From: Albibacillus kandeliae
GTDB lineage: Bacteria; Pseudomonadota; Alphaproteobacteria; Rhodobacterales; Rhodobacteraceae
Length of the DNA stretch: 64,000 nucleotides
Assembly (NCBI RefSeq): GCF_003116585.1
Contig: NZ_QEHM01000013.1
Coordinates: forward strand, 44,641-108,640
Direction: 5' to 3'
Position numbers and translations under genes: made by a program
In this document: positions 1 through 8,068 of the stretch, piece after piece
Position numbering within the stretch: the stretch's first letter is position 1
Layout: every line of letters starts with the position of its first letter
Notes under the pieces: generated by a model
Databases searched by the model: none
Told to the model about the DNA's origin: nothing
What the model saw: only the letters and a program-made list of their open reading frames with translations

Positions 1-1644
1 CATGTTGAACTGGGTGGCGGGCATGTCGGAGCGCGGGTCCTGGTAGAGCGGCACCAGCGCGTCGAGCGGGCGGTCGCCGATCACCACGCCCGCGGCGTGG
101 GTGGAGGCGTTCCGCAGCAGCCCCTCGACCTGCATACCGTAATCGAGAAGGCGCGCGACGACCTCCTCGTTGCGGGCCTCTTCCTTGAGGCGAGGTTCGT
201 CCTTGAGCGCCTTTTCGATGGAGACGGGCTTGACCCCCTCGACCGGAATCATCTTGGACAGGCGGTCGACCTGGCCGTAGGGCATCTGCAGCACCCGGCC
301 GATGTCGCGCACGGCGGCCTTTGAGAGCAGCGCACCGAAGGTGATGATCTGGCCCACCTTGTCGCGGCCGTACTTCTCCTGCACGTAGCGGATCGTTTCC
401 TCGCGCCGGTCCATGCAGAAGTCGATGTCGAAGTCGGGCATCGAGACCCGTTCGGGGTTGAGGAAGCGTTCGAACAGCAGCGAGTAGCGCAGCGGGTCGA
501 GGTCGGTGATGGTAAGCGCATAGGCCACCAGCGAGCCCGCGCCCGAGCCCCGGCCCGGGCCGACGGGGATGTTGTTGTCCTTGGACCACTGGATGAAGTC
601 GGCCACGATCAGGAAGTAGCCGGGGAAGCCCATGCCCTCGATGATGCCGAGTTCGAAATCGAGACGTTCCTGGTACGCCTCGACCGAAACGGCATGGGGG
701 ATCACGGCAAGGCGGGCCTGCAGCCCCTCGTTGGCCATGCGGCGCAGTTCGGCGACCTCGTCGTCGGCGAACTTGGGCAGGATCGGCGCGCGCTTGTAGG
801 CCATGAAGGCACAGCGTTTCGCGATCTCGATGGTGTTCTCCAGCGCCTCGGGCAGGTCGGCGAAGAGCACCGCCATTTCCTGTGGCGACTTGAAATAGTG
901 CTGCGCGGTCAGGCGGCGGCGGGCGTCCTGCTGGTCGACATAGGCGCCCTCGGCGATGCAGATCAGCGCGTCGTGCGCCTCGTACATGTCGGACTTGGGG
1001 AAGTAGACATCGTTGGTCGCGACCAGCGGAATGTCCATCGCATAGGCCATTTCCACGTGGCCGCGCTCGGTCAGCCGCTCGGCCTCGGTCGGCGCGCCGT
1101 CTTCGCCGGGGTGGCGTTGCAGTTCGATGTAGAGGCGGTCGCCGAAGCAGGCGTGCAGGCGTTTCAGCAGTGCCTCGGCCTCGGCGCGGTGGCCGGTCTG
1201 CAGCAGCATCCCTACCGGGCCGAGGGGGCCGCCGGTCAGGCAGATCAGCCCCTCGCTGAGGGCCTCCAGCTCGTCCAGCGTGACCTGCGGCGCCTGCCCG
1301 CCCTTGTCGACGTAGAGGCAGCTGTTGAGCTTCATCAGGTTCTCGTAGCCGCGTTCGGACTGGGCCAGCAGCACGACGGGCGCCGGGTCGCGCGGGCGTT
1401 CGCCCGGCTGCGACTGGACGTAGGCCACGTCGATCTGACAGCCGAGGATCGGCTGGATGCCTGCCCCGCTCAGCGTCACCGACATCTCGAGCGCCGCGAA
1501 CATGTTGTTGGTGTCGGTCACGGCGACCGCAGGCATGCCGGCGGCTTCGCAGAGTCCCGGCAGCTTCTTGAGGCGGACGGCGCCCTCCAGCAGCGAGTAT
1601 TCGGTGTGGAGGCGGAGGTGAATGAATCGGGGGGAACTGCTCAT
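1..1644 (-). CDS. dnaE: DNA polymerase III alpha subunit, N-terminal part (truncated by window edge)
   Basis: Replicative polymerase subunit of the DNA polymerase III holoenzyme. The frame opens with ATG at 1644 (MSSSPRFIHLRLHTEYSLLE) and stays open to base 1, giving 548 residues of a protein that is normally about 1,150-1,180. Residues 1 to about 280 form the PHP domain (HLRLHTEYSLLEGA, TDTNNMF). The polymerase active-site motif PDFDIDF lies at residues 403-409, so D404 and D406 are the first two catalytic aspartates. The third (E. coli D555) would fall just past the window edge. It continues with the usual palm/thumb motifs (ASTHAAGVVI). Nothing looks broken; truncation is only due to the window. 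The gene reads leftwards, away from the bufferin operon. Confidence 0.97.
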   Translation of the reverse strand, partial: MSSSPRFIHLRLHTEYSLLEGAVRLKKLPGLCEAAGMPAVAVTDTNNMFAALEMSVTLSGAGIQPILGCQIDVAYVQSQPGERPRDPAPVVLLAQSERGYENLMKLNSCLYVDKGGQAPQVTLDELEALSEGLICLTGGPLGPVGMLLQTGHRAEAEALLKRLHACFGDRLYIELQRHPGEDGAPTEAERLTERGHVEMAYAMDIPLVATNDVYFPKSDMYEAHDALICIAEGAYVDQQDARRRLTAQHYFKSPQEMAVLFADLPEALENTIEIAKRCAFMAYKRAPILPKFADDEVAELRRMANEGLQARLAVIPHAVSVEAYQERLDFELGIIEGMGFPGYFLIVADFIQWSKDNNIPVGPGRGSGAGSLVAYALTITDLDPLRYSLLFERFLNPERVSMPDFDIDFCMDRREETIRYVQEKYGRDKVGQIITFGALLSKAAVRDIGRVLQMPYGQVDRLSKMIPVEGVKPVSIEKALKDEPRLKEEARNEEVVARLLDYGMQVEGLLRNASTHAAGVVIGDRPLDALVPLYQDPRSDMPATQFNM

Positions 1645-1920
1645 GCGCCGAGGTTATCGGGCGGGGCGCGGGGCGGCAATTGGCGGCGCGCCGAGAGCGG
1701 GAGGATTTTGGGGTCTGCGCCCTGCACCCCGAGGCGCTGGCGCCGGTCGAGGATTGGATGACGCGCCAGTGACGCATCTGGGAGGCCAGGACAGACCGGC
1801 TCGCCGCGCTGGCCGAGCGGCTGTGATCCGGCGGGCGGGGCCTTGTCCCGTGTTTGTTACAGGCCGGCGACCTGCGCCCCCTGCCCCCGGCGCGTTGTAA
1901 CATTCCGCACTGCGCTTTCC

Positions 1921-1944
1921 GCCCGCCGCCCCCGCGCGGCGGGC
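1921..1944 (+). terminator. GC-rich stem-loop followed by TTTCT
   Basis: A perfect 9-bp stem (GCCCGCCGC at 1921-1929 with GCGGCGGGC at 1936-1944) closes a 6-base loop and is followed by TTTCTGT. It has the shape of a Rho-independent terminator on the plus strand, yet no plus-strand gene precedes it. It could end a small RNA, or block read-through into bufA from spurious upstream transcription. Confidence 0.4.
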
Positions 1945-2044
1945 TTTCTGTAACAATTCGCGGGATCATGGGGAGAAACGGCCCGCTGCGCAGCGTTGCA
2001 GGGTCACGCCGACTGACGGCGGCGTGAGTCACGGGGTCGTGACG

Positions 2045-2072
2045 TTGACGGCAACGGGCGCTAGACTAGCAT
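2045..2072 (+). promoter_or_regulatory. Candidate sigma70-like promoter for the bufferin operon
   Basis: TTGACG (2045-2050) and TAGCAT (2067-2072) are separated by 16 bases, about 36 bases before the bufA start codon. Both boxes are imperfect. Bufferin operons elsewhere are reported to be controlled by metal-stress ECF factors, so this assignment is tentative. Confidence 0.3.
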
Positions 2073-2107
2073 TGGGAACACCTACCCGAATGGAGGATCA
2101 GACACCC

Positions 2108-2410
2108 ATGACGACCACCGCAAAGACCTTCGCCATCGCTGGCGCCGTGGCCGCCGCCCTTACCGCCACTGCCAATACGGCAGAGGCCCAATCCAAGGAA
2201 AAATGCTACGGTGTCGCACTGGCCGGTCAGAACGACTGTGCCGCCGGCCCCGGCACCACCTGCGCCGGCACCTCGAAAGTCGACTACCAGGGCAACTCCT
2301 GGAAGCTGGTCGACGTTGGCACCTGCGCCGAAATGAGCCTTCCCGCCAGCGCGGACGGCGGCGCCCGCAAGGGTTCGCTGACGCCGCTGGAACGCGACCT
2401 TCCGGCCTGA
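2108..2410 (+). CDS. bufA1: BufA1-type bufferin precursor (DUF2282 family), exported copper-binding RiPP precursor
   Basis: A 100-residue precursor. ATG at 2108 is preceded by GGAGG at 2092-2096; a longer in-frame start at 2024 lacks a ribosome site and spoils the signal peptide. Residues 1-27 form a Sec signal peptide ending in AEA. The mature part has the DUF2282 pattern EKCYG, QNDC, TTCAG, GTCAEM, with four cysteines at 33, 44, 52 and 73. In the bufferin family, cysteines of such peptides are oxidised by the partner MNIO enzyme to copper-binding thiooxazoles and the product acts in the periplasm. It is the first gene of an operon with bufB, bufC and bufD, the same order as described bufferin operons. 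Family assignment is firm; the modification and metal in this strain are inferred. Confidence 0.85.
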   Translation: MTTTAKTFAIAGAVAAALTATANTAEAQSKEKCYGVALAGQNDCAAGPGTTCAGTSKVDYQGNSWKLVDVGTCAEMSLPASADGGARKGSLTPLERDLPA

Positions 2411-2483
2411 CGGCCGGCGGGATCGGGCGGGCGTGAAGACGGCCCGCCCTACCTTGCCCCCGGACGTTGCGCGAGGACCTGCC

Positions 2484-3338
2484 ATGCTCGACAAGACACC
2501 TCTCGGCAACCTGCCGCCCGCCCCGGGCGTCGGATACAAGCCGCAGCATTTCAGCGACGTGATGCAGGACCCGGCGCCGGTGCGCTGGCTCGAGATCCAC
2601 GCCGAGAACTACATGGGTGACGGGGGCCGCCCGCTGGCGCAGCTGCGCGCGCTGAGCGAGCGCTTTCCGATTTCGGTGCATGGGGTCGGCCTCTCGATCG
2701 GCGGCGACGGGCCGCTCGACCAAGACCACCTCGCGCGGCTCGCGCACCTTGTCGACTGGCTGAACCCGGCGAGCTTTTCCGAGCACCTGGCGTGGTCGAC
2801 GCATGACGGCGCCTTCCTGAACGACCTTCTGCCGCTGCCCTATACCGATGCAACGCTTGCCCGCGTCGCGGCCCATATCGACGAGGTGCAGGACAGGCTG
2901 GGGCGGCGGATGCTGCTGGAAAACCCGTCGAGCTACCTCGCCTTTGCCGAAAGCACATGGTCCGAGACGGAGTTCCTTGCCGAACTGGTGCGCCGCACCG
3001 GCTGCGGCCTGTTGCTGGATGTGAACAATGTCTTTGTCTCGGCCACCAACCTCGGCTTTGCGCCACGGGACTACGTGGATGCCTTTCCGCTGGACAGCGT
3101 GGGCGAGATCCACGTGGGCGGCCATGACGAGGATGCCGACGATCATGGCGCGCCGCTGCTGATCGACAGCCACGGGCGCGCGGTGGCAGATCCGGTCTGG
3201 ACCCTGCTGGAGCACACGCTGGCGCGCAGCGGGCCTCGCCCGGTGCTGGTGGAATGGGACAACGACGTCCCCGCATGGCCTGTCCTGTGCGACGAGGCGC
3301 AGCGCGCCGCGCGGGCGCTGGCGGTTCTGCCCCGATGA
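2484..3338 (+). CDS. bufB: BufB-type MNIO (DUF692) multinuclear non-heme iron oxidase
   Basis: Post-translational modification enzyme of the bufferin system. The 284-residue protein starts at ATG 2484, with GAGGACC just upstream. It is a TIM-barrel DUF692/MNIO protein, the family that includes MbnB, and binds two or three irons. Likely metal ligands sit in the conserved motifs IHAENY (38-43), SVHGVGLS (64-71), SEHLAW (99-104), ENPSS (146-150), LDVNN (178-182), IHVGGHDED (209-217), DSHG (228-231) and VEWD (256-259). It follows bufA1 by 73 bases and overlaps bufC by four bases (ATGA), so translation is probably coupled. It should oxidise cysteines of the DUF2282 peptide after recruitment by BufC. 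All core motifs look intact. Confidence 0.88.
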   Translation: MLDKTPLGNLPPAPGVGYKPQHFSDVMQDPAPVRWLEIHAENYMGDGGRPLAQLRALSERFPISVHGVGLSIGGDGPLDQDHLARLAHLVDWLNPASFSEHLAWSTHDGAFLNDLLPLPYTDATLARVAAHIDEVQDRLGRRMLLENPSSYLAFAESTWSETEFLAELVRRTGCGLLLDVNNVFVSATNLGFAPRDYVDAFPLDSVGEIHVGGHDEDADDHGAPLLIDSHGRAVADPVWTLLEHTLARSGPRPVLVEWDNDVPAWPVLCDEAQRAARALAVLPR

Positions 3339-4084
3339 CGGCAGAGCAGGACCGGTTTGCAGCCGCGCTGCTGAACCCGGGCGCCGCCCGCCCCGAGGGG
3401 CTGGAGGACGGGGGGCACCGCGCGGCGGGCCGCCGGTTCGACGTCTACCGCAACAATGTCACCGTGTCGCTGATCGAGGCGCTGCAGTCGGGCTTTCCCG
3501 TGCTGACCCGCCTGCTGGGCGAGGCGAACATGGCCGAGCTGGCCCGGCTGTTCCTGCGCGCGCACCCGCCGAGTTCGCCCCGGCTGATGCTCTACGGTGA
3601 GGGTCTGCCGGAGTTCATCGCCCGGCAGGAGGCACTGGCCCACCTGCCCTACCTGCCCGATGTCGCGCGGCTGGAGCTGGCGATCCGGCAGTCCTACCAC
3701 GCGGCGGATGCAGCCCCCATCGACCCCGGCCTGCTGGCCACGATCCCGCCCGAGGAGCTGCTGGCCGCCCGCCTGCGCCTTGCGCCCGCCCTGCGCCTGC
3801 TGCGGTCGGACCACCCGGTCTGCGCCATCTGGCGGTACAACATGGAAGACGGCGCGCCGCGCCCCGAGGCCGGGGCGCAGGACGTGCTGATCACGCGACC
3901 GGAGTTCGACCCGGTGCCGCTGCCGCTCCCTCCCGGCGGTGGTGACTGGATCGCCGCCCTGGCCGAGGGGATGACGATCGGCGAGGCGCTGGACGCCGTG
4001 GCCGACCAGCCGTTCGACCCCGGCCCCAGCCTGACCCTGCTGATCCAGGGCAACGCCATCACCGCTATCGAGAGGGAGCCCTGA
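3335..4084 (+). CDS. bufC: BufC-type partner protein (DUF2063, HvfC/MbnC-like)
   Basis: A 249-residue partner of the MNIO enzyme. ATG at 3335 overlaps the bufB stop. The N-terminal third is a recognisable DUF2063 domain ([18 protein letters not shown], residues about 31-48, then FPVLTRLLG), often annotated as putative DNA-binding although members act as the precursor-recognition subunit beside DUF692 enzymes. The C-terminal part should adopt the RRE-like fold that delivers the BufA peptide to BufB; I infer this from family knowledge, not from a motif I can read. Length and gene order are typical. It is followed after 3 bases by bufD. Confidence 0.83.
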   Translation: MTAEQDRFAAALLNPGAARPEGLEDGGHRAAGRRFDVYRNNVTVSLIEALQSGFPVLTRLLGEANMAELARLFLRAHPPSSPRLMLYGEGLPEFIARQEALAHLPYLPDVARLELAIRQSYHAADAAPIDPGLLATIPPEELLAARLRLAPALRLLRSDHPVCAIWRYNMEDGAPRPEAGAQDVLITRPEFDPVPLPLPPGGGDWIAALAEGMTIGEALDAVADQPFDPGPSLTLLIQGNAITAIEREP

Positions 4085-4087
4085 GTC

Positions 4088-4651
4088 ATGGTCGCGCTTG
4101 TCAATTTCTACCTCCGACTGGCCCATGCGGTCGAATACCGCCTCGGGCCCATCGTGATGCCGACGCTGGCGCGGCTGGTCTTTGCGGCGCTCTTTGCGCT
4201 CTATTTCTGGAACTCGGGGCTGACCAAGGTGGGCGAGGATTTCTCGGGCCTGTGGGAGCCCAGTTTCCGGACCTACGCGCAGATTTTCCCGAAGTCGGCC
4301 GAGGCCGGGGGATACGACATCGCCGCGGCGAGCCCCTTCGAGCGCGCCGCCCTGCTGGCGGGGACCTGGGCGGAAATGCTGTTGCCCGCGCTGATCGTGC
4401 TGGGGCTGTTCACCCGGATCGCGGCGCTGGGGATGGTGGTCTTCGTGATCGTCCAGACGCTGACCGACCTCTACGGCCACGGGCTGATTGCCGACGCGAC
4501 CGCGCTTGGCGCGTGGTTCGACGGCGACCCGACCGCCCTGATCCTCGACCAGCGGGCGCTCTGGGTCATGTTGCTGCTGATCCCCGTGTTCCGGGGCGGC
4601 GGGCCGGTTTCGCTCGACGCGCTGATCAAGCGGCGGCTGAGGGTCTACTGA
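4088..4651 (+). CDS. bufD: BufD-type DoxX family membrane protein
   Basis: A 187-residue DoxX-family inner-membrane protein with about four transmembrane helices (around residues 25-42, 90-110, 112-132 and 155-172). It contains the DoxX signature LARLVFAALFALYFWNSGLTK. It is the fourth gene of the bufferin operon, 3 bases after bufC. DoxX proteins recur at this position in such operons; their role is unsettled, with electron transfer or quinone-linked redox suggested. The gene converges with the small membrane protein at 4655 with only three bases between stops, and I see no terminator there. Confidence 0.82.
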   Translation: MVALVNFYLRLAHAVEYRLGPIVMPTLARLVFAALFALYFWNSGLTKVGEDFSGLWEPSFRTYAQIFPKSAEAGGYDIAAASPFERAALLAGTWAEMLLPALIVLGLFTRIAALGMVVFVIVQTLTDLYGHGLIADATALGAWFDGDPTALILDQRALWVMLLLIPVFRGGGPVSLDALIKRRLRVY

Positions 4652-4654
4652 CCC

Positions 4655-5023
4655 TCAGAAGTGCGCCTTTTCCTCGTCCGGCTTGCCGGCGGCCACGGCA
4701 AGGATGCCCCCGAGCATGGCGAAGCCGATGGGGAACATGGTGAAGACGGTGAAACCGAAGGCGTAGTAGAACCCAGCAGCCGAGAGCAGCATCAGCGCGC
4801 CGCCCCAGAGGGCCCGTGCCCGCGCCATCGCGCCGCCCGCGATGCAGAGCATGGGAGCAAAGAACGAGGCCGCGCGGATCAGCTCGACATTGTCGACCTG
4901 CCGTGCCCAGCCCTCGATTTCGCCCCACTGTTCGATTGCGACCGTGTAGCCGTATCCGAAGAAGCCGACGATCATGCCGAAAACCCCGGCGATCAGCCCC
5001 AGAACAAGTGCCGCGTTGCGCAT
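4655..5023 (-). CDS. Small four-helix membrane protein of unknown function
   Basis: This 122-residue protein starts at ATG 5023, with GGAGGGT 8-9 bases upstream. It is almost entirely hydrophobic, with four predicted transmembrane helices (about 5-27, 50-66, 70-88 and 92-112) and a short charged tail (KPDEEKAHF). The arrangement resembles DUF4064-type small membrane proteins, but I cannot assign a function. It converges with bufD and lies downstream of the arsC-like gene on the same strand. Confidence 0.75.
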   Translation of the reverse strand: MRNAALVLGLIAGVFGMIVGFFGYGYTVAIEQWGEIEGWARQVDNVELIRAASFFAPMLCIAGGAMARARALWGGALMLLSAAGFYYAFGFTVFTMFPIGFAMLGGILAVAAGKPDEEKAHF

Positions 5024-5062
5024 TCGAACCCTCCTTTGCGTGACCTCCAGATAGGCGCGGGA

Positions 5063-5380
5063 TCAGTCCGCGCCAAGGGCCTTGCGCACATCCGGCCCCC
5101 AGCCGAGGTACATGGTGTCACCCGACACGATCAGCGGGCGTTTCATCAGCGTGGGGTGATCGCGCAGTAGGTCGAGGGGCGCGCGAGATTGTTCGCTGGC
5201 GTCCAATCCACGCCAGGTTGTGGAGCGGGTATTCATCAATGCTGCCCCGAATTGCTCAAATGCTGTGCTGAGAATCAGGGGCGGTACGCCATCTGACCTC
5301 ACGTCAACAAATTCGGCGTCCGGAAGGGATTTCAAGGCCTTGCGGCACGTATCGCAAGTCTTTAACCCGTAAAGTACCAT
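5063..5380 (-). CDS. ArsC/Spx family thioredoxin-fold protein
   Basis: A 105-residue protein of the ArsC/YffB/Spx family. The N-terminus MVLYGLKTCDTCRKAL carries a CxxC motif at C9-C12, and the family Arg-Pro motif is at R81-P82 (MKRPLIV). It could reduce arsenate with glutathione or serve a YffB-like thiol role; the sequence does not decide, and no ars operon lies nearby. It is transcribed divergently from the cold-shock gene; the 186 bases between them hold both promoters. Confidence 0.85.
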   Translation of the reverse strand: MVLYGLKTCDTCRKALKSLPDAEFVDVRSDGVPPLILSTAFEQFGAALMNTRSTTWRGLDASEQSRAPLDLLRDHPTLMKRPLIVSGDTMYLGWGPDVRKALGAD

Positions 5381-5566
5381 TGCATCTTCGCTCCATTGAT
5401 GTAAAAACCCTGACGGAAATGGGCTCTCACGCCCCTTTTTCTTGATTTTTGTTTCCGCCGTGCAATCTTGTCTGCGGTGCCTTCGGCAACCGCAAGGTTA
5501 CCTGTGCGCCGACAGAAGCCCTGCACAATTGCGGTGCGGGGTGCAAGCAAAAGGGAGACACGGGAC

Positions 5567-5773
5567 ATGCCAACCGGCACCGTGAAGTGGTTCAATACGA
5601 CCAAAGGCTATGGCTTCATCGCGCCCGACGAAGGCGGCAAGGATGTGTTCGTTCATATCTCGGCTGTCGAACGCTCGGGCCTGACGGGCCTCGCGGACAA
5701 CCAGAAAGTGGAATACTCATTGCAGGACGGACGGGACGGCCGACAAATGGCCGGAGATTTGAAACTCAAGTGA
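5567..5773 (+). CDS. Cold-shock domain protein (CspA family)
   Basis: A 68-residue single cold-shock domain that binds single-stranded RNA and DNA. It starts MPTGTVKWFN at ATG 5567 with AAGGGAG 8-9 bases before it. RNP1 (KGYGFI) and RNP2 (VFVHI) are intact. The long untranslated leader between the divergent arsC-like gene and this start is typical of csp genes, where mRNA structure controls translation with temperature. A stem-loop at 5794-5815 follows the stop. Confidence 0.95.
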   Translation: MPTGTVKWFNTTKGYGFIAPDEGGKDVFVHISAVERSGLTGLADNQKVEYSLQDGRDGRQMAGDLKLK

Positions 5774-5793
5774 TTTCCCCCTCATAACCGCCA

Positions 5794-5815
5794 CGCGCCC
5801 CGCCTCCGGGGCGCG
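5794..5815 (+). terminator. Stem-loop downstream of the cold-shock gene
   Basis: A perfect 9-bp stem (CGCGCCCCG with CGGGGCGCG) around a 4-base loop lies 21 bases after the csp stop. It lacks a T-tract, so it may terminate weakly or protect the 3' end. The remaining bases to 6070 hold one further inverted repeat at 5999-6026 and no CDS. Confidence 0.45.
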
Positions 5816-5998
5816 GGCACGGGGCCCCGCCCCGCACGACGCCCCAAGGGGCGTACCGACAGGATTTTTCGGACAACGGGTTCGTGAACATGTTCACGAT
5901 ACAACCACGACCCCGACCCGATTACAATGCGCCAGCGCGCAGCGGCATGGGTTAGCGCCCTGCCCGAGCGTGATGCGTTTGCCTGAAGGGGCTTCCTC

Positions 5999-6026
5999 CA
6001 TCCTGCGACATCCGGTCGGCAGGATG
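5999..6026 (+). terminator. Stem-loop between csp and thyX
   Basis: CATCCTGC (5999-6006) pairs with GCAGGATG (6019-6026) across a 12-base loop, extended by one or two C-G pairs, and is followed on the plus strand by GGGTTTTCG. It lies between convergent csp and thyX and could end transcripts from either side. Confidence 0.4.
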
Positions 6027-6070
6027 GGGTTTTCGCCCTTTGTGAACGTGTTGGCGGGGGGCTCCCGCCC

Positions 6071-6973
6071 CTATTCCAGCACGTTCTGGAACTCGCGCCA
6101 TTCGCGCTTGCTCATGCCGCAGTTCTCTTCGGTGACCTCTTCGCCCGCGAGCATCCGCTTCACGCAGTCGACCATCTGGGCCGACATGGTGACCGCGCCG
6201 AGGCGGTAGTCTTCGAAGGCCTTGTAGGCGAAGGGCACCCAGTCCTTGACCATCTCGCAGATGGCGTCGGCATAGACGCGGATCTCGTATTGCGCATGGG
6301 CATCGGCGCGCAGGCGGAGGAAGTGGAACAGGTTGTGGAGGTCCACCTTCCAGTACCACTGGGTATAGATGTTGGCGGGCAGGTTCATCCGAGCCAGTTC
6401 GCGCGCGAGGCCGAGGCCGTGGGAGTCGATCATCTCTTCGTAATGATCGTAGGCGCGGGTCGAGTCTGCCTTGAGCAGTTCCAGCACGCGGGCCGCCGCC
6501 TCACCGTCCAGCACCTCGCCCCGGCCCTGGTTGTTCACCACGGACTGCGCGGCGACGTTCTCGGGCGCGGGAATGTAGAACTCGCGGTCGAGGATCGAGT
6601 AGCGCGCCGAGTATTCGTTCACGTTGGCGGTCCGGTGGCGGATCCACTGCCGCGCCACGAAGACCGGCAGCTTGACGTGCAGTTTGACCTCGCACATTTC
6701 GAAGGGGGTCGAGTGCCAGTGGCGCATCAGGTAGCGGATCAGCCCCTCGTCGTTCTGAACCGACTTGGTGCCCTTGCCGTAGGAGACCCGGGCCGCCTGG
6801 CAGATCGCGGCATCGTCGCCCATGTAGTCGACGACCCGGACAAAGCCGTGGTCCAGCACCGGACGGGCGGAATAGAGATGCGCTTCCATCCCCGGCGCAA
6901 CGGTGCGCAGCGTGGCTTGCGGCGCGGCACGCAGGGCGTCAATGTCGGCCTGCTGTTCGGGGGTAAGCGACAT
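6071..6973 (-). CDS. thyX: Flavin-dependent thymidylate synthase
   Basis: Makes dTMP from dUMP with FAD, NADPH and methylene-tetrahydrofolate. The 300-residue protein contains the ThyX signature [14 protein letters not shown] at residues 112-125, including the RHR and the NEYSxRY serine. ATG at 6973 (MSLTPEQQ) is preferred over an in-frame ATG at 6982 because AAAGGA lies 8 bases before 6973 and overlaps the upstream ATG. The reading is intact and slightly longer than short bacterial ThyX because of an N-terminal extension common in Rhodobacterales. It is divergent from the TbpB-like lipoprotein. Confidence 0.96.
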   Translation of the reverse strand: MSLTPEQQADIDALRAAPQATLRTVAPGMEAHLYSARPVLDHGFVRVVDYMGDDAAICQAARVSYGKGTKSVQNDEGLIRYLMRHWHSTPFEMCEVKLHVKLPVFVARQWIRHRTANVNEYSARYSILDREFYIPAPENVAAQSVVNNQGRGEVLDGEAAARVLELLKADSTRAYDHYEEMIDSHGLGLARELARMNLPANIYTQWYWKVDLHNLFHFLRLRADAHAQYEIRVYADAICEMVKDWVPFAYKAFEDYRLGAVTMSAQMVDCVKRMLAGEEVTEENCGMSKREWREFQNVLE

Positions 6974-7034
6974 GGGGCACATCCTTTCAACCGGAATCTC
7001 AACCAGAATACGACCATATATTGATGATCAGCTG

Positions 7035-7061
7035 GTGTGAACCCCCATATAAGGGTCACAC
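7035..7061. promoter_or_regulatory. Imperfect inverted repeat between thyX and the TbpB-like lipoprotein gene
   Basis: GTGTGAACCC (7035-7044) is mirrored by GGGTCACAC (7053-7061) with one base missing, spanning an AT-rich centre (CATATAA). It lies between divergent promoters and could be an operator for the surface-lipoprotein system. I do not recognise the regulator. Confidence 0.35.
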
Positions 7062-7159
7062 TTTAGCCACTACACAGGATTTCGCATCCTAAGCTCGTTG
7101 ACTTTCCTCACCTCCCGGATGACCTTTGCGAAAAAGATTTGAACCGAAGGTTGAGGCAG

Positions 7160-8068
7160 ATGAAGCGGTTTAATCAATGTTTCGCGGCTTTGTCCGCGAC
7201 GTTCTTCGTGCTTGCCGGATGCAGCGGCGGCAACCCCTTCGAAGAGACGACGGACCCCGACGAAGAGGCGGTGATCCCTGAGTCGATCTCGTTCGATCTG
7301 GACAGCGTCACCTACAACTCCAGCGCCGACACGCTGACCGTGCGCGGCATCGGGGTCGACAACACGCCCTACGAGGCGGTCTATACCCGGGCCGCGGACC
7401 TCGATCGCGGCGGCTACCAGGCCTATACATCGCAGTCGAGCCCGATCACCCGGCACAGCACCGCCTACTACAAGACCGAAGGCAGTACCCGCGCCTCGGT
7501 GGTGGTGACCGGCGGCCAGTTCGAGCACTACTTCGGCGGCGCAAGATACGCCCGCTCCGGCTCGTTCGACGCGCCGAACGTGAGCGATCAGAACCGGATC
7601 ATCAGCTATGGCGGCAACTACGTCGGCCTGCTGAACGTCGGAGGCGACGGCGGCGACCTCAAGACGCCGGCGGCAGGGACCGATCCTTCGGTCCTGCCGG
7701 TTCAGGCCGCGGAGGTCACCGGCAAGGTGCTCGTCAACGCCGACTTTACCCAGAACATCGTCGAAGGCACGGTCTACAACCGCGAGATCACCGACATGCC
7801 GTCGGTCGAGATGCGCGACCTCGCCCTGGCGCCCGGTGCGCTGGACCCCGACAACGGGTTTTTCTCTGGCAATGTGACCATCGACACCCAGAACAAGGGC
7901 GAATACGGCGGCGTCTTTGGCGGGGTGAACTCCTCGTCGGTGGCCGGTGGCCTTCATGTCTCGGACCACATCGACGAGTTCGACGACGAGGAAGAGTTCG
8001 GGATCTTCGTTCTGCCCAAGTGCGGCACCGACGGCGACGATGCGGTCTGTGATCAGCCGGGGACGTAA
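7160..8068 (+). CDS. TbpB-like surface lipoprotein, probable Slam substrate
   Basis: A 302-residue lipoprotein. ATG at 7160 follows a GAGG-type site. The signal peptide ends in the lipobox LAGC, lipidated at C21, followed by an acidic Ser/Gly/Asp linker. The C-terminal half resembles the transferrin-binding-protein-like beta-barrel: GGVFGG preceded by GFFSGNVT, in the style of TbpB/HpuA C-lobes, with many short beta stretches. The following gene encodes a Slam-like barrel and overlaps by 29 bases, so this is probably its translocated substrate, displayed on the cell surface. The ligand (iron carrier, haem or other) is unknown. Only two cysteines (near the C-terminus) remain in the mature barrel region. 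Confidence 0.75.
   Translation: MKRFNQCFAALSATFFVLAGCSGGNPFEETTDPDEEAVIPESISFDLDSVTYNSSADTLTVRGIGVDNTPYEAVYTRAADLDRGGYQAYTSQSSPITRHSTAYYKTEGSTRASVVVTGGQFEHYFGGARYARSGSFDAPNVSDQNRIISYGGNYVGLLNVGGDGGDLKTPAAGTDPSVLPVQAAEVTGKVLVNADFTQNIVEGTVYNREITDMPSVEMRDLALAPGALDPDNGFFSGNVTIDTQNKGEYGGVFGGVNSSSVAGGLHVSDHIDEFDDEEEFGIFVLPKCGTDGDDAVCDQPGT

Larger units (their letters stand above)
1645..2107. other. Intergenic region between dnaE and bufA with hairpin and TGTTACA-type repeats
   Basis: This 463-base gap separates the divergent dnaE and bufferin genes, and I see no convincing CDS in it. Visible elements are a GC-rich stem-loop at 1921-1944, three related octamers (TTGTTACA at 1854-1861, TTGTAACA at 1895-1902, TGTAACAA at 1949-1956), and a possible sigma70-like promoter at 2045-2072 in front of bufA. 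The octamers are near-palindromic and could be a repeated regulator site, but that is inference. Confidence 0.5.

Noticed and set aside
694..1761. Long plus-strand open frame opposite dnaE
   Set aside because: It is the antisense shadow of a high-GC gene; its translation is Gly/His/Leu/Arg/Val-rich without motifs, while the minus strand gives a clear DnaE.
2024..2107. Longer start for the bufferin precursor
   Set aside because: It lacks a Shine-Dalgarno and would put a non-signal stretch before the signal peptide at 2108.
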